Positions 9,287-19,162 of a stretch of 64,000 nt of DNA are shown one piece after another. A program made the position numbers and the translations under genes. Source of the stretch: CAYXPR01 sp964467255 (GTDB taxonomy: Bacteria > Pseudomonadota > Alphaproteobacteria > Rickettsiales > RGZB01); assembly GCA_964467255.1 (NCBI GenBank), contig CAYXPR010000011.1:23830-87829 (forward strand). Direction: 5' to 3'. Each line of letters starts with the position of its first letter. Position 1 is the first letter of the stretch. Below the pieces are notes generated by a model. The model ran no database searches and was not told the origin of the DNA. It saw only the letters and a program-made list of their open reading frames with translations.

Positions 9287-9765
9287 TAGGCTAAATCCTT
9301 TCCAAAAGACCAAAAATCCACGCCCCACCAGTGTTTTGGGTGGAAGCCTTCTTCGCGCATGCCAAGGTTCAGATAAAACTGGCGGGCTTGTTCTGTGGGC
9401 GCAGTCAGCTTTATTTTATGGCAGCCAATGCTGCGGTAATGTGCGCAAGCTTCTTCAAACAGCATCTTCCCGATGCCCGTGCTGCGGGCGGGCGCATCCA
9501 CCAATATCCAAATGATGGTGCCAACATTCCCCTCAGGCGGTGCACACAGCATGAAGCCCTTTGCGATGCCTTCGCCCCAAGCACCTAGAACAAGCGCCCC
9601 AGATTCCTCCAGCCGTTTTTTTAACGATTCGGCACTGAGGTTTTTGGCGTAATAGTCACGCGCATTTGTGGGAAAAAAGCCCAGTGCTTCGGTGATGGCG
9701 CGGTGGGCGATTGCGCTCAGCTTCGGTAGGCTTTTTTCATCGGCTTTTAGGATATTAACGCTCAT
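9286..9765 (-). CDS. GNAT family N-acetyltransferase
   Basis: This 159-residue protein has the GNAT acetyl-CoA loop pattern in APARSTGIGKMLFEEACAHY (about residues 91-110) and the following beta-strand/helix KIKLTAPTEQARQFYLNLGM, with the usual Y..LGM end. It transfers an acetyl group to an amine; in this setting a sugar amine is plausible but unproven. The start at 9765 overlaps the methyltransferase end by 11 bases, and its stop overlaps the next start, so the three genes form one transcription unit. Confidence 0.82.
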   Translation of the reverse strand: MSVNILKADEKSLPKLSAIAHRAITEALGFFPTNARDYYAKNLSAESLKKRLEESGALVLGAWGEGIAKGFMLCAPPEGNVGTIIWILVDAPARSTGIGKMLFEEACAHYRSIGCHKIKLTAPTEQARQFYLNLGMREEGFHPKHWWGVDFWSFGKDLA

Positions 9766-10393
9766 GGGAAGGGCTCCGGTACACATAGGCCGTATATTCA
9801 TACAGGCCGTAATCTTGCCTGAAGGAGAAATGTTTGCTGAGGTGTGCGGTAATAAACTGCGCCGCCTCGTCAAAGCTCCAGTGGAACAAATCATCGCGCT
9901 GCCAATCGACGGCCGTACTCATGACATTAAACGCGATGCCTTTTTTGCAGCCTGCATAAGCCGCTTTTAAAATCGCACGGGCGAACTGCGTCATCGACTC
10001 TTTCGGTAGGGTGGATTTAACCGTTAATACGCCATTTAGAATGACGTAATCATGTTGCGGGACAATCGGCTTTTTAAGTACATCTTGCACACTGAAAGAA
10101 CATTCGGGGTGGCGTTTTTTTGCTTCTGCAATCATGGCTGCAGAGAGGTCGATTCCTGTATAACTCAGATTAAGAGATTTGTTTTTGATGTAGTCCACCA
10201 TCATGCCAAAGCCGCAACCAAGGTCGAGTAGTGAAGGTGAGGAAGGCCGCGTATTGATAACATCCAGCATCACCTGATAGCGGCGCAATAAATCATCCAT
10301 GCTTGGCCAATCAAGCCCCTGATGCGTGGTGCCATGTTTGGCAAGGCACGCCTCATAATGATTGACAAGCTGCATGTAATCAGGTGAGTTCAT
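9755..10393 (-). CDS. Class I SAM-dependent methyltransferase
   Basis: The 212-residue protein carries motif I LLDLGCGFGMMVDYI (about residues 55-69), the acidic end of strand beta-2 in YTGIDLSAAMI, and VILNGVLT as the motif IV region. This is a Methyltransf_25-like fold; the substrate is unknown. It is the first gene of the minus-strand trio with the GNAT and the beta-propeller protein. It is divergent from wbqC-like with only 42 bases between the starts, which must hold both promoters. Confidence 0.82.
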   Translation of the reverse strand: MNSPDYMQLVNHYEACLAKHGTTHQGLDWPSMDDLLRRYQVMLDVINTRPSSPSLLDLGCGFGMMVDYIKNKSLNLSYTGIDLSAAMIAEAKKRHPECSFSVQDVLKKPIVPQHDYVILNGVLTVKSTLPKESMTQFARAILKAAYAGCKKGIAFNVMSTAVDWQRDDLFHWSFDEAAQFITAHLSKHFSFRQDYGLYEYTAYVYRSPSHER

Positions 10394-10435
10394 CCTTATG
10401 TTTTAGCGTAACTTATCGGATGTTGCCACGATTTC

Positions 10436-11104
10436 ATGACGCGCATCGCCATCATGCAGCCTTATTTTATTCCGTATGCGGGGTATTTCAGGCTATTTGC
10501 CGCCACGGATTTATTTGTGGTGTATGACTGTGTGCAGTTTATCCGCCGTGGTTGGATTCACCGGAATTACATGCAGCTGGCGAGCGGTGAAACAGACTGG
10601 CTTACTTTGCCACTTGCCAAGGCACCGCAAGATATCAAAATCAAAGACCTTGCCTTTGCGCCAGATGCGCCCGCGCGGTGGGATGAGCAAAAACGCAGAT
10701 TTCCAATACTCACCGATAAAAAAAATAGGAACAACCCGTTGTTGAAAACGGTGGATGTTTTAGAGGGCTCACCGCTGGCTTACATTGAAAAAAACCTTCA
10801 TGCGGCGTGCGAAGTGCTGGGAACGCACTTTAATGTCGTGCGCTCCAGCGCGCTGGCGATACCGGAGGAAGTGAAGGGGCAGGAACGTATTCTTGCCATC
10901 TGCGAGGCCATGCGCGCAAAGCACTATGTGAATGCGCCGGGCGGTAGAGAATTATACGATTCCACGACATTCAAAAAATACAATATTCAGCTGGGTTTTT
11001 TGCCGGAATATCAGGGTGCATATGCCAGCATATTGCACCGCTGCCTTGTGGAAGAACCTGCCGCAGTGGCACAAGAGTTAAAGGCGCAGTGCCAGCTTTC
11101 TTAA
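10436..11104 (+). CDS. WbqC family protein
   Basis: The 222-residue product starts MTRIAIMQPYFIPYAGYFRL and continues with YDCVQFIRRGWIHRNYM, the strongly conserved WbqC-family N-terminus. WbqC-like proteins occur in O-antigen and other glycan loci, and the precise reaction is not established. The length is normal for the family. It overlaps the end of the convergent FemAB-like gene by 4 bases. Start choice: the first ATG at 10436 begins exactly at the conserved MxxIAIMQPY block. Confidence 0.88.
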   Translation: MTRIAIMQPYFIPYAGYFRLFAATDLFVVYDCVQFIRRGWIHRNYMQLASGETDWLTLPLAKAPQDIKIKDLAFAPDAPARWDEQKRRFPILTDKKNRNNPLLKTVDVLEGSPLAYIEKNLHAACEVLGTHFNVVRSSALAIPEEVKGQERILAICEAMRAKHYVNAPGGRELYDSTTFKKYNIQLGFLPEYQGAYASILHRCLVEEPAAVAQELKAQCQLS

Positions 11105-12081
11105 GCCCAGTAAGGTGGGAAGTAGCCTAGGCCGATTTCGGGGCTGACTTTATGCTGTGTGCAGAGGTTGTTATAGGCAGTTTGATTAAATATTTCTTTG
11201 TAACATGTGCTCTCAAACTGTTTGCTGCCGAAACGACGCTTGAACTGCTCTAAATCATCTCCCGCCTTGATGCCGCCACCCAAAAACAGTTGAGGGATGG
11301 ATTTTGCCTTTAATGCTTCCGCTGCTTTCCAGATGAGGCCGCGGGAATGATGGCGGCCATTCTCAGTCGCGGCGCTTAAGAAATAATCTGCGCCAGAAGA
11401 CGTATATAAAAACAGAGACACCGCTTCAATCTGGCCTTTGTGCGCCGCACTAACGATAAGACATTCCGGCATATCCATGAAGGCATTCAGAGTTTTTGGA
11501 TTAAAAGCGTAGGCAGAAGAAGCGCCCGAACGCGCCATTGCCTCTGGGTAAAATTTTAGGAAAGCACCGCGTGCTTCAGGGATTTTTTCAGTTGAGATTT
11601 TTATGTCAGGAAGTTCAAGCCAGCGGCGGATTTCATAGCGGTGCGTTTGATGCATCGTGCTTAATAGCTCATCTAATGAAACTCGTAAATTAAGCGCAAA
11701 GAGCGGACGCGTGGGGAAGGCCGCTCTTTGTTCTGGCGGCGAACACAGCGGGTGTTGCAACATATAGCCCGTCACAAAACCCTGATGCTGCATGAACGCG
11801 TGAAATTGCTTCCAGAAATTGTTTATAGAACCATTCGTGCATAGGCCACTGAAGCCATACGGCGTGAAGACTTCTTTTATTCCACCCTTTTCACGAACTG
11901 CGAATGGGCAGCACACTGTGGTGGGGCCTTCAGAGAAAACATACAGGAAATGCTCTGCACCCATATGCTGAGCAATCGCATGGTTGTAGGCGTAGCTGTG
12001 TGCTGGAAGGTAAGGCAAAGCCTTCAGCGCCAGCTGCCAGCTTTTTTCATCCGCAAGGGGTATGAGCCGCTGTTCAGGCAC
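11101..12081 (-). CDS. FemAB-like / GNAT-superfamily acyltransferase
   Basis: This 326-residue protein has the long tandem GNAT layout of FemAB and related proteins. RYEIRRWLELP is followed by a second domain with FLYTSSGADYFLSAATE and HHSRGLIWKAAEALKAKS, ending in FLGGGIKAGDDLEQFKRRFG. Such proteins add aminoacyl or acyl groups to cell-envelope or capsule precursors. The start is GTG at 12081 and overlaps the MBL-fold gene end by 8 bases, so the two are coupled. The acceptor is not known. Confidence 0.78.
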   Translation of the reverse strand: MPEQRLIPLADEKSWQLALKALPYLPAHSYAYNHAIAQHMGAEHFLYVFSEGPTTVCCPFAVREKGGIKEVFTPYGFSGLCTNGSINNFWKQFHAFMQHQGFVTGYMLQHPLCSPPEQRAAFPTRPLFALNLRVSLDELLSTMHQTHRYEIRRWLELPDIKISTEKIPEARGAFLKFYPEAMARSGASSAYAFNPKTLNAFMDMPECLIVSAAHKGQIEAVSLFLYTSSGADYFLSAATENGRHHSRGLIWKAAEALKAKSIPQLFLGGGIKAGDDLEQFKRRFGSKQFESTCYKEIFNQTAYNNLCTQHKVSPEIGLGYFPPYWA

Positions 12082-13549
12082 GTTGCTTGGTAGGTAAGGT
12101 TTTCATGTGGGGTAGCCATGCGGCCTTCCACTCGTCGGCCAGAGGAAACACGCCATGCTGTGGGCGAATGCGGGGAGTAATTTCAGGGTGCAGCGCATTA
12201 TCAATCAGCGCTTGTGGGTTGCGGTTATTGAGGTCGATATGCGTTTCAAACCAGAACCAAAATCGCGCGATTTCAAGACGGAACTCCACATGTTGCTGGT
12301 TCTCACTCGCCCACTGCATATTGTTCATTAGCATTTTACCATCAAGGATGGCTGCCCAAAGCTGCTCAGAGACATAGAGTGTTTGGTCGGTGGGGTCTTT
12401 GTCATCCCAATCGATGCGATATTTGTGAACAGAGTCTGCTTTCAACACGAATGAAAAGCCAGCATTTTTGCCTTCAATTTCAAAGCGCACCCGCGCGCTA
12501 AAATCGATACCATATTTTGCCAGCCAGCGGTTGAGATAATCCGTATGTTTCTTGCTGCGGGCCTTGAGGTTGCTGTAGTCGTTATCATCCAGCCACTGAC
12601 GCAGGGCTCTGACCTTGGGGTTCAGCACCTTCTTTACCGCATCGATGGATTCCAGATAACGTGACCAATCCAGCTCGGGGTGGTTACGGACGAGCCCGCC
12701 TTTGAGGGACCATGTATCGGAAGGGTACATGATGACAACATCAATATTTTTGTCGGGGTATTTTTCTTTTACGAAATCTTCAAACAGCTTCGGCGTTGCG
12801 CGGTTGGCCCAGTTACAATGATACATGGCATCATCCAGCCAGCAGAAATCGCCTGCGAAGGGAGCAATGCGCTTTACCTTCAGGCGCTCGACCATGTTGC
12901 TTTGCTGTACCCAGCTGGCGCGGCGCACTTTTGTAGCCTCGCGCATTTTTTCTTCGGTCATACGGTAACAGCCGGGGAACATGGAAACGCCAGCATATTG
13001 AATGAAGCCTAAATCAATCTCGCCGAAACGTTTATCGACTTCCAGATAGAGTTCAGGGTCAGAGGGGCAGTCATTCATATTCAGAATTTTGCAGCCATCA
13101 TACTCCAGCACAAAACCAGAGTTCTCCCAGTCCCAATACTTCATTTTACAGGCAGGTATAAGGGTAAGGAGGGCATTACTGCCTAAATCAATTTGTTCCC
13201 ACGGTAGAATTTTGCGGATGTTGTAGAAGCCCATGTCGCGCAAGGTGCGTTCCATGGTTTGCGCCCTAAGGCCGGGATTTGAGGTGTATTCTGCCAGTAA
13301 AATGCACACATCACGCGGAATATGGTCAATCGAAGGCACGTGGAAATGGTCTTCATGCGGGTGCGAAAAATACACATAATTCACACCACGGAATACATCA
13401 GCAGGCGGCACGATGGCGGCAGGAAACTTCCACGTCGTGAAGTTGTAAATCGGCTCGTTCAAAATCCACGGATCTACCACGAGCGCGCCAAAATCACCGG
13501 TGATTTTAAGGCAGGCATGGGAAATATAAGTGATTTCGAGCGGCTTCAT
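12074..13549 (-). CDS. MBL-fold metal-dependent hydrolase
   Basis: The 491-residue protein has the metallo-beta-lactamase motif SHPHEDHFHV (HxHxDH, about residues 61-70) in an N-terminal domain that begins LEITYISHACLKI. It resembles the UlaG / CMP-NeuAc hydroxylase-like subgroup without a Rieske domain. The C-terminal third (after about residue 340) is a separate alpha/beta region of unknown role. I chose MKPLEITYISHA at 13549 since upstream codons lie in the promoter region shared with the divergent TPR gene. The substrate is unknown; the cluster suggests a glycan or nucleotide-sugar intermediate. Confidence 0.78.
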   Translation of the reverse strand: MKPLEITYISHACLKITGDFGALVVDPWILNEPIYNFTTWKFPAAIVPPADVFRGVNYVYFSHPHEDHFHVPSIDHIPRDVCILLAEYTSNPGLRAQTMERTLRDMGFYNIRKILPWEQIDLGSNALLTLIPACKMKYWDWENSGFVLEYDGCKILNMNDCPSDPELYLEVDKRFGEIDLGFIQYAGVSMFPGCYRMTEEKMREATKVRRASWVQQSNMVERLKVKRIAPFAGDFCWLDDAMYHCNWANRATPKLFEDFVKEKYPDKNIDVVIMYPSDTWSLKGGLVRNHPELDWSRYLESIDAVKKVLNPKVRALRQWLDDNDYSNLKARSKKHTDYLNRWLAKYGIDFSARVRFEIEGKNAGFSFVLKADSVHKYRIDWDDKDPTDQTLYVSEQLWAAILDGKMLMNNMQWASENQQHVEFRLEIARFWFWFETHIDLNNRNPQALIDNALHPEITPRIRPQHGVFPLADEWKAAWLPHMKTLPTKQRA

Positions 13550-13648
13550 GCAACGATTCTGTGTTAGACAAACAGGTGAGGTTTTCTCATAATCATAATG
13601 TGGCGGGATTACGTTAAGGTCAAGTGCCACGGAGAGTAAAAAAACATT

Positions 13649-15559
13649 ATGAATCAAGCCGCGCCGAACGCCTCGTTCGAGGCATTTAAAAAAGCCTACC
13701 AAGCCTATCAGGCGGGTCAGGGTGCGGTGGCGCTTGGTTTTTGCAATGAGGCGCTCAGAATATTCCCTGAAAATATGGAAGCGCTGCATCTGGCGGGTGT
13801 GATTTTAGCTTCCTCGGGTGACTTTAAGGCCGCCGTGCCGCTATTTGAAAAAGTGGTGAGTCTGAAGCCAGAGGATGCTGAAGTGCTGGTGAATTTAGCA
13901 AACAGCTATCAGGCCACCGGGCAAATTGATGCCGCTCTGAAAGCCTATACTCGTGCGGTGAATTTAAATCCCTCGCAAGGTGCGGTGTTTTATCAGTTCG
14001 GCCTTGCGCTTAAAAAATCCGGCAGGGCGAAAGAAGCGTTGGTGGCTTTTAAAAAGGCCCATGAGTTATTGCCCAAGCACGCACAGACACTAGCTGAAAT
14101 CTGTGCGTTGATTTACCACCAAGGCACGGTGGAGGAGGCGCGGAGTTATTACGAGAAGATGCTGGCGATACAAAAAGTGCCCGGGCTTTATGTGACCTCA
14201 CGGCTTTTAATTCCGCCGATTATCCCGAGCCGCGATGCAATTCCTGCCATACGTGCAGAATACGAAGCCAGCATAGATGCACTGATGAAAGAAGGCATAC
14301 GTATCGAGAACCCATATCAGGAATTGCTGCGTAGCAGCTTTTATCTGGCCTATCATGGCATGAATAATAAAGCGCTGATGCAGAAACTGGCCGAGCTTTA
14401 CCTAAAATTATGCCCCGCACTAGAATTTACGGCACCGCACTGCCTGTCAAAAAATGAAAAATCTACAAAACCAATACGCATTGGCTTCGTTTCAAAATAT
14501 TTCCACAGCCATTCTGTTTCCAGTTGCTATAACGAAATGATTATTGCCCTCGCTGCAGATGCGGATTTTGAGGTAACCATTCTTTCCACTGATAAAACGC
14601 CGAAAGAAGACGATACATTCAAAAAAATCAAAGCCGCCTGCAGAAGCTATGTGCCGCTATCGCATGACATTAAGCAGGCGCAGCAGCAGGTGTCAGAGCT
14701 TGCGCTAGATGTACTGGTATTTACGGAAATCGGCATGGATGGCCTGGCCTATTACCTTTCGTTCGCGCGGCTTGCACCGGCGCAGGTGATGCTGGGTGGC
14801 CACCCCGATACCAGCGGTATTCAAACGGTGGATTACATGATTTCTTCCACGCTGCTTGAGCCAGAAAATGCACAGGAGCATTATTCCGAAAAACTGGTGC
14901 TGATGGATTTTATTCCCGGACTTATTCCACCGCCGGTTATGCCTGCCGCCACATTTTCGCGCAAGGAACTGGGTTTACCCGAAACGGCGAATCTTTATCT
15001 CTGCCCAATGAAGTTACAAAAAATTCATCCCGATTTTGATTTCATGATACGGGATGTGCTGGCAGCTGATCCGGAGGGTTGCGTTATTTTATTCAAAGAT
15101 AATCTGGCAGATTGGCATGTGCTGCTTTTAGAAAGGCTACAACGCACCATCCCTGAAAGAGAATATTTGAGCCGCATTATGTTCTTGCCGTTTATTGCAC
15201 CGGAAAGATTTCCGCATTATTTGCTGGCAGCAGATGTGATACTGGATACACCTCATTTTGGCGGCGGTACAACCAGCTATATGGCGCTAGGCATGGATAT
15301 TCCTATCGTGACATTACCGGGTGAATTTAGCCGTGCCCGCGCCACGCTCAGTTGTTATACCATGATGCAGATGGATGAGTTGGTGGCCAAAGATAATGCA
15401 GATTATGTACGCTTGGCCGTAAGGCTTGGTGCCGACAAAGCGTTCAACAAGTCTATGCGGGAAAAAATCAGCCAGAATAAAGCGAAAATCTTTGCAGAAG
15501 GGAGTAAAGCAGAGGCCACGGCCGCATGCTTCCGTAAACTGGCAGAATCAGCAAAATAA
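13649..15559 (+). CDS. TPR protein with O-GlcNAc-transferase-like (GT41) domain, paralogue of the 5216-7129 gene
   Basis: This 636-residue protein has TPR repeats (about residues 8-165; for example GRAKEALVAFKKAHELLPKH). Its OGT/SPINDLY-like catalytic region contains GFVSKYFHSHSV, GGHPDTSGIQTVDYMISSTL and DTPHFGGGTTSYMALGMDIP. The architecture and many motifs match the product of 5216-7129, so the pair flanks the glycan cluster as paralogues. GGAGAG precedes the ATG. It probably glycosylates a protein or surface polymer. Its end lies one base from the end of the convergent acyltransferase gene. Confidence 0.8.
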   Translation: MNQAAPNASFEAFKKAYQAYQAGQGAVALGFCNEALRIFPENMEALHLAGVILASSGDFKAAVPLFEKVVSLKPEDAEVLVNLANSYQATGQIDAALKAYTRAVNLNPSQGAVFYQFGLALKKSGRAKEALVAFKKAHELLPKHAQTLAEICALIYHQGTVEEARSYYEKMLAIQKVPGLYVTSRLLIPPIIPSRDAIPAIRAEYEASIDALMKEGIRIENPYQELLRSSFYLAYHGMNNKALMQKLAELYLKLCPALEFTAPHCLSKNEKSTKPIRIGFVSKYFHSHSVSSCYNEMIIALAADADFEVTILSTDKTPKEDDTFKKIKAACRSYVPLSHDIKQAQQQVSELALDVLVFTEIGMDGLAYYLSFARLAPAQVMLGGHPDTSGIQTVDYMISSTLLEPENAQEHYSEKLVLMDFIPGLIPPPVMPAATFSRKELGLPETANLYLCPMKLQKIHPDFDFMIRDVLAADPEGCVILFKDNLADWHVLLLERLQRTIPEREYLSRIMFLPFIAPERFPHYLLAADVILDTPHFGGGTTSYMALGMDIPIVTLPGEFSRARATLSCYTMMQMDELVAKDNADYVRLAVRLGADKAFNKSMREKISQNKAKIFAEGSKAEATAACFRKLAESAK

Positions 15560-15560
15560 G

Positions 15561-18500
15561 TTACTTCACTAAGTCTTCTGCCATCTTCTTGGCTTTCACA
15601 TAATCGACCTTACCTGTACCAAGAAGCGGAATGGCTGCAATAGGCAGCACATATTTAGGTATGCTTAACTCTGCGATGCCCTGCTTTTTAAAGTGAGCTA
15701 GAATATCCTGACGTTTAGCATCCGCCTGAGTGGTAAGAAGCACAAGCTGCTCACCTTTTTTAGCATCCGGCAGCGCCACAACGGCATGCTGCTTTTGTGG
15801 CCACAGGCTTGCGATGTAGGATTCCACTGCGGTGAGTGAAACCATCTCGCCGCCCACTTTGGCGAAGCGCTTGGCGCGCCCCTTGATGGTGATGTAGCCC
15901 TGTTCGTCTACATCCACGATGTCACCCGTGTCATACCATCCGTCGGCGGGTGGCACGATGGTGCCCGGCGACGTGCTGAGCAGATAACCCAGCATGATGT
16001 TGGGGCCCTGTACGAACAGGCGTTTTCCTTCATCAACACCGGGAACATTCTCTAAGCGGCGTTTCACGCCGGGCATAAAGCGCCCCACGGTGCCGGCTTT
16101 ATTTTGCATGGGGGTGTTGGTGGCAATAACAGGGGAGGTTTCAGTGGCGCCATAGCCTTCAAAAATCCTTACGCCGAATTTTTCGGACCAAATTCTTCGC
16201 GTTTCTTCTTTCAGCTTTTCTGCACCAGCAAACACATAACGAATGCTGTAGAAATCATACGGGTGCGCAAAGCGGGCATAACCGGAAAGGAACGTATCAG
16301 TGCCGAACATGACGGTGGCATTGGTGTCATATACCAGCTCGGGCACGATGCGGTAATGCAGCGGCGAAGGGTAGAAAAATGTTTTTATCCCCGAAAGCAG
16401 CGGCAGGAGCGTGCCGCCCGTTAGGCCGAAGGAATGGAATATGGGCAGTGCATTGAACACAATGTCCGTTGGCCCAAAATCCACACGGGACGCTAGCTGT
16501 TGGTAATTAGAAAGCAGGTTTCTGTGACTAAGCACCACGCCTTTAGGTGAGCCTTCCGAGCCCGAGGTGAATAATACCACCGCAGGCTTGTCTGGCGCGG
16601 TTTTGGGAACGCGAATGTGAGAAGAGTGAGTGTTGGCAAGGCCGTAGAGTTTGTCCATGACATTTACCTGTTGCCGCACATCTTCCAGATAATGCACGGT
16701 TACATTTTCTTTCTCAATGGCGGTGATCAGAGCTTCAAGCTTGCCAAGCTCAACGAAGCGGCGTGATGTATACACATTTTTGATTTGCGCTGTTTTGCAA
16801 GCAGCCGCCACAGCATGTGCGCCTGTTGAAAAGTTCAGCATAGCAGGAACACGCTGTGCCGCGTGCAGCGCAGAGAATAGAACGACTGTGCTGTTCATGT
16901 TGGGCATGAGAACGCCCACATATTCAGCTTTTTTCGTATGACGTTTGAGAACACGGCTTAGCACGAGGCAGCGGCGGATAAGCTGTGTGTAAGTTAAAGG
17001 CTTTCGCTCGACATCTTCAATCACCTTGTGGCTGCCACCATGAATGGCTCTGGCATCCAGCAGGGCCTGGAAGAAAGTGCGGTTACAATCGCTGCTTTCA
17101 AACATCATTTCCGTCATCAGGTCATAGAGCTGGGCACCAGCGGCCTGACGGCGTTTTTTGCCACGCAGTTCAGCTGGCACCACGAAATTACGCGGAGGCA
17201 GGAAGGTGAGGCGTATACGCGGGAACTTCTGAATGCGCACTTTTCCGCGCAAGCGGGAAAGAGGGGAATACTGCGCGCCATCAATCCGCACGGGGAGCAG
17301 TGTGGCGCCAGCCTTGTCTGCAATCATGCCTGGGCCTTCATAAATTTTCATCAGCGAACCGGTGACAGTAATTCTACCCTCGGGGAAAATAACAACCTTT
17401 TTGCCCTGCTTGACGGCTTCAATAAGCGATTTAATTGCCATGGGATTTGTGGGGTCGAGCGGAAAGGCATCTACCAGCACAAGGAATGGCTTTATCCACC
17501 ATTTTTTGGCGATATGCGTATTTACGGCAAAGGTAAGGCGATCCGGTGAATAAGCCGCAATAAGCGCTGCATCCAGGAACGAAGTATGGTTGGCAATAAT
17601 CAGCACCTTATCGCCGGCATCTTTATAGTTTTCAATGCCTGTAGCGCGTACGCCATAGAGCGCCTTGAGCAGCCAGCGCACAAACGTACGCAGCACGGCG
17701 TGTGGCAGTAGTTTGCAGATATAAATTGCCATCAGCCCATTGATGATGCCGGTAAAGAGGAATACATCGATGACCGTAAAATGAAAAGCAAACATCACTA
17801 CGGTGGCGATAGCAGCCACCACCATGAATAAGGCGTTCATCACGTTATTGCTAGCAATGGTACGCGAGCGGTGGCCTTTATCGCTACGCGTTTGCATGAT
17901 GGCATAAAGCGGGACGATATAAATACCGCCACAGGCGGAAACCATTAGCAGATCAAACAAAATGCGCCAGTATTCCGGCGAAGCCAGAAATGCCGCAAGC
18001 CCGATTGCAGTGCCCGCAATGGGCTTAAGCTGGCTGCTGGCATAGACAAGGTCGAGTGTGAAAACGGTGATACCGAGTGCGGCGGCAGGAACATAGGTGG
18101 CTTCCACGCGGCCTTTCAGCAAGCGATTGCAAAATAGTGAGCCAATGCCGATACCCACCGAGAACACAGTTAGGAATAGGGTTACGACATGCTCATTTCC
18201 GCCCAGAACGTTTTTGGCATAGGTCGGGAACTGAGAAAGGAACGTAGCGCCAATCAACCAGAACCACGAGATGCCCAGAATGGAAAGAAATACATCACGG
18301 TTGGTGCGCGAATATTGGATAATGCGCCATGTTTCGGTGATTAGATTCAGGTTCAGGCGCATATCGGGCGCGGGCGGTAGCGCTTTTGGCATAAAAAAAC
18401 TTGAAATAAGGCCGATGACGGCGCCGAGCATAATAATGGCACTGACGGTGAAAGTGCCGTTTTCCGCCAGCACCGTGACGCCGCCAATGATGGTGCCAAG

Positions 18501-18980
18501 CAGGATGGAAAGAAACGTGCCTGCCTCAATGAGGGCATTGCCGCCAATGAGCTCATCTTTGTGGAGGTGGTCAGGTAGGATGCTGTATTTGATCGGGCCA
18601 AAGAAGGCAGATTGTGTGCCGGAAAGAAAAAGTGCGGCAAGCAGGATGTAAGCATTTTCCATGTAAAAACCGGCGACGGCCCCCATCATAATGAAAACCT
18701 CAATCAGTTTGATGATGCGAGTGAGGTTTGATTTTTCGTATTTATCGGCAAGCTGGCCTGCAATAGATGAGAAGAGAAAAAATGGCAGAATGAAAATACC
18801 GGCGGCCATGGTGACCATAATCTGGGCATTTTGCCCTGTTCGCTCTGCAATGACGTAGGTAATCAGAATTACCAGTGCGTTTTTCAGCACGTTGTCATTG
18901 AACGCTCCTAAAAACTGCGTGCAGAAGAGGGGTAAGAAACGACGGGTTCCCAAAAGGTAAAACTGTGTGTGCTTAGACAT
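15561..18980 (-). CDS. aas: LplT-like transporter / PlsC-type acyltransferase / AMP-dependent acyl-ACP synthetase fusion (Aas-like)
   Basis: The 1,139-residue protein has three parts: an MFS transporter (about residues 1-400, with FCTQFLGAFNDNVLKNALVI, typical of LplT), a phospholipid acyltransferase with NHTSFLD (HX4D, near 460) and FPEGRITVTG, and an AMP-binding ligase with LFTSGSEGSPKGVVLSH (near 805) and YDTGDIVDVDEQGY. Together these import lysophospholipids and re-acylate them at the inner membrane. E. coli has LplT and Aas as two proteins; here they are fused. The start MSKHTQF at 18980 is followed by the transporter domain. A TetR-type palindrome lies about 100 bases upstream (19081-19093). 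Confidence 0.9.
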   Translation of the reverse strand: MSKHTQFYLLGTRRFLPLFCTQFLGAFNDNVLKNALVILITYVIAERTGQNAQIMVTMAAGIFILPFFLFSSIAGQLADKYEKSNLTRIIKLIEVFIMMGAVAGFYMENAYILLAALFLSGTQSAFFGPIKYSILPDHLHKDELIGGNALIEAGTFLSILLGTIIGGVTVLAENGTFTVSAIIMLGAVIGLISSFFMPKALPPAPDMRLNLNLITETWRIIQYSRTNRDVFLSILGISWFWLIGATFLSQFPTYAKNVLGGNEHVVTLFLTVFSVGIGIGSLFCNRLLKGRVEATYVPAAALGITVFTLDLVYASSQLKPIAGTAIGLAAFLASPEYWRILFDLLMVSACGGIYIVPLYAIMQTRSDKGHRSRTIASNNVMNALFMVVAAIATVVMFAFHFTVIDVFLFTGIINGLMAIYICKLLPHAVLRTFVRWLLKALYGVRATGIENYKDAGDKVLIIANHTSFLDAALIAAYSPDRLTFAVNTHIAKKWWIKPFLVLVDAFPLDPTNPMAIKSLIEAVKQGKKVVIFPEGRITVTGSLMKIYEGPGMIADKAGATLLPVRIDGAQYSPLSRLRGKVRIQKFPRIRLTFLPPRNFVVPAELRGKKRRQAAGAQLYDLMTEMMFESSDCNRTFFQALLDARAIHGGSHKVIEDVERKPLTYTQLIRRCLVLSRVLKRHTKKAEYVGVLMPNMNSTVVLFSALHAAQRVPAMLNFSTGAHAVAAACKTAQIKNVYTSRRFVELGKLEALITAIEKENVTVHYLEDVRQQVNVMDKLYGLANTHSSHIRVPKTAPDKPAVVLFTSGSEGSPKGVVLSHRNLLSNYQQLASRVDFGPTDIVFNALPIFHSFGLTGGTLLPLLSGIKTFFYPSPLHYRIVPELVYDTNATVMFGTDTFLSGYARFAHPYDFYSIRYVFAGAEKLKEETRRIWSEKFGVRIFEGYGATETSPVIATNTPMQNKAGTVGRFMPGVKRRLENVPGVDEGKRLFVQGPNIMLGYLLSTSPGTIVPPADGWYDTGDIVDVDEQGYITIKGRAKRFAKVGGEMVSLTAVESYIASLWPQKQHAVVALPDAKKGEQLVLLTTQADAKRQDILAHFKKQGIAELSIPKYVLPIAAIPLLGTGKVDYVKAKKMAEDLVK

Positions 18981-19080
18981 AAGCAAAAGTCCTTTATATT
19001 TACCTAGAATTTCATAGCACCTTCGCTGGGGGCGGGGAAGGGTTTGTTTTAAGATTATGGGGTGTAGTTTATCGCAATAA

Positions 19081-19093
19081 TGAACAATGTTCA
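19081..19093. promoter_or_regulatory. TetR-type operator, copy 1
   Basis: TGAACAATGTTCA is a 5+3+5 palindrome about 100 bases upstream of the aas start. It is identical to the copy at 21386-21398, between the tetR and ydbH starts. A third copy with one change is at 19135. This spacing at three promoters of lipid genes fits an operator of the TetR protein encoded at 20763-21341. Binding is inferred, not shown. Confidence 0.7.
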
Positions 19094-19134
19094 ATATAAG
19101 ATTGACAAAGGGGAGGGTGTTTTATATATTGATA

Positions 19135-19147
19135 TGAACAAAGTTCA
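19135..19147. promoter_or_regulatory. TetR-type operator, copy 2
   Basis: TGAACAAAGTTCA differs from the other two copies by one central base. It ends 15 bases before the ATG of the small ORF at 19163, where it would cover its promoter. Together with copy 1 it could repress both directions from this intergenic region. Confidence 0.65.
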
Positions 19148-19162
19148 TGATATGAGGTTGTT

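Noticed and set aside
12680..13012. Long plus-strand frame inside the MBL-fold gene.
   Set aside because: Antisense shadow; the minus-strand protein has the HxHxDH motif and coupled neighbours.
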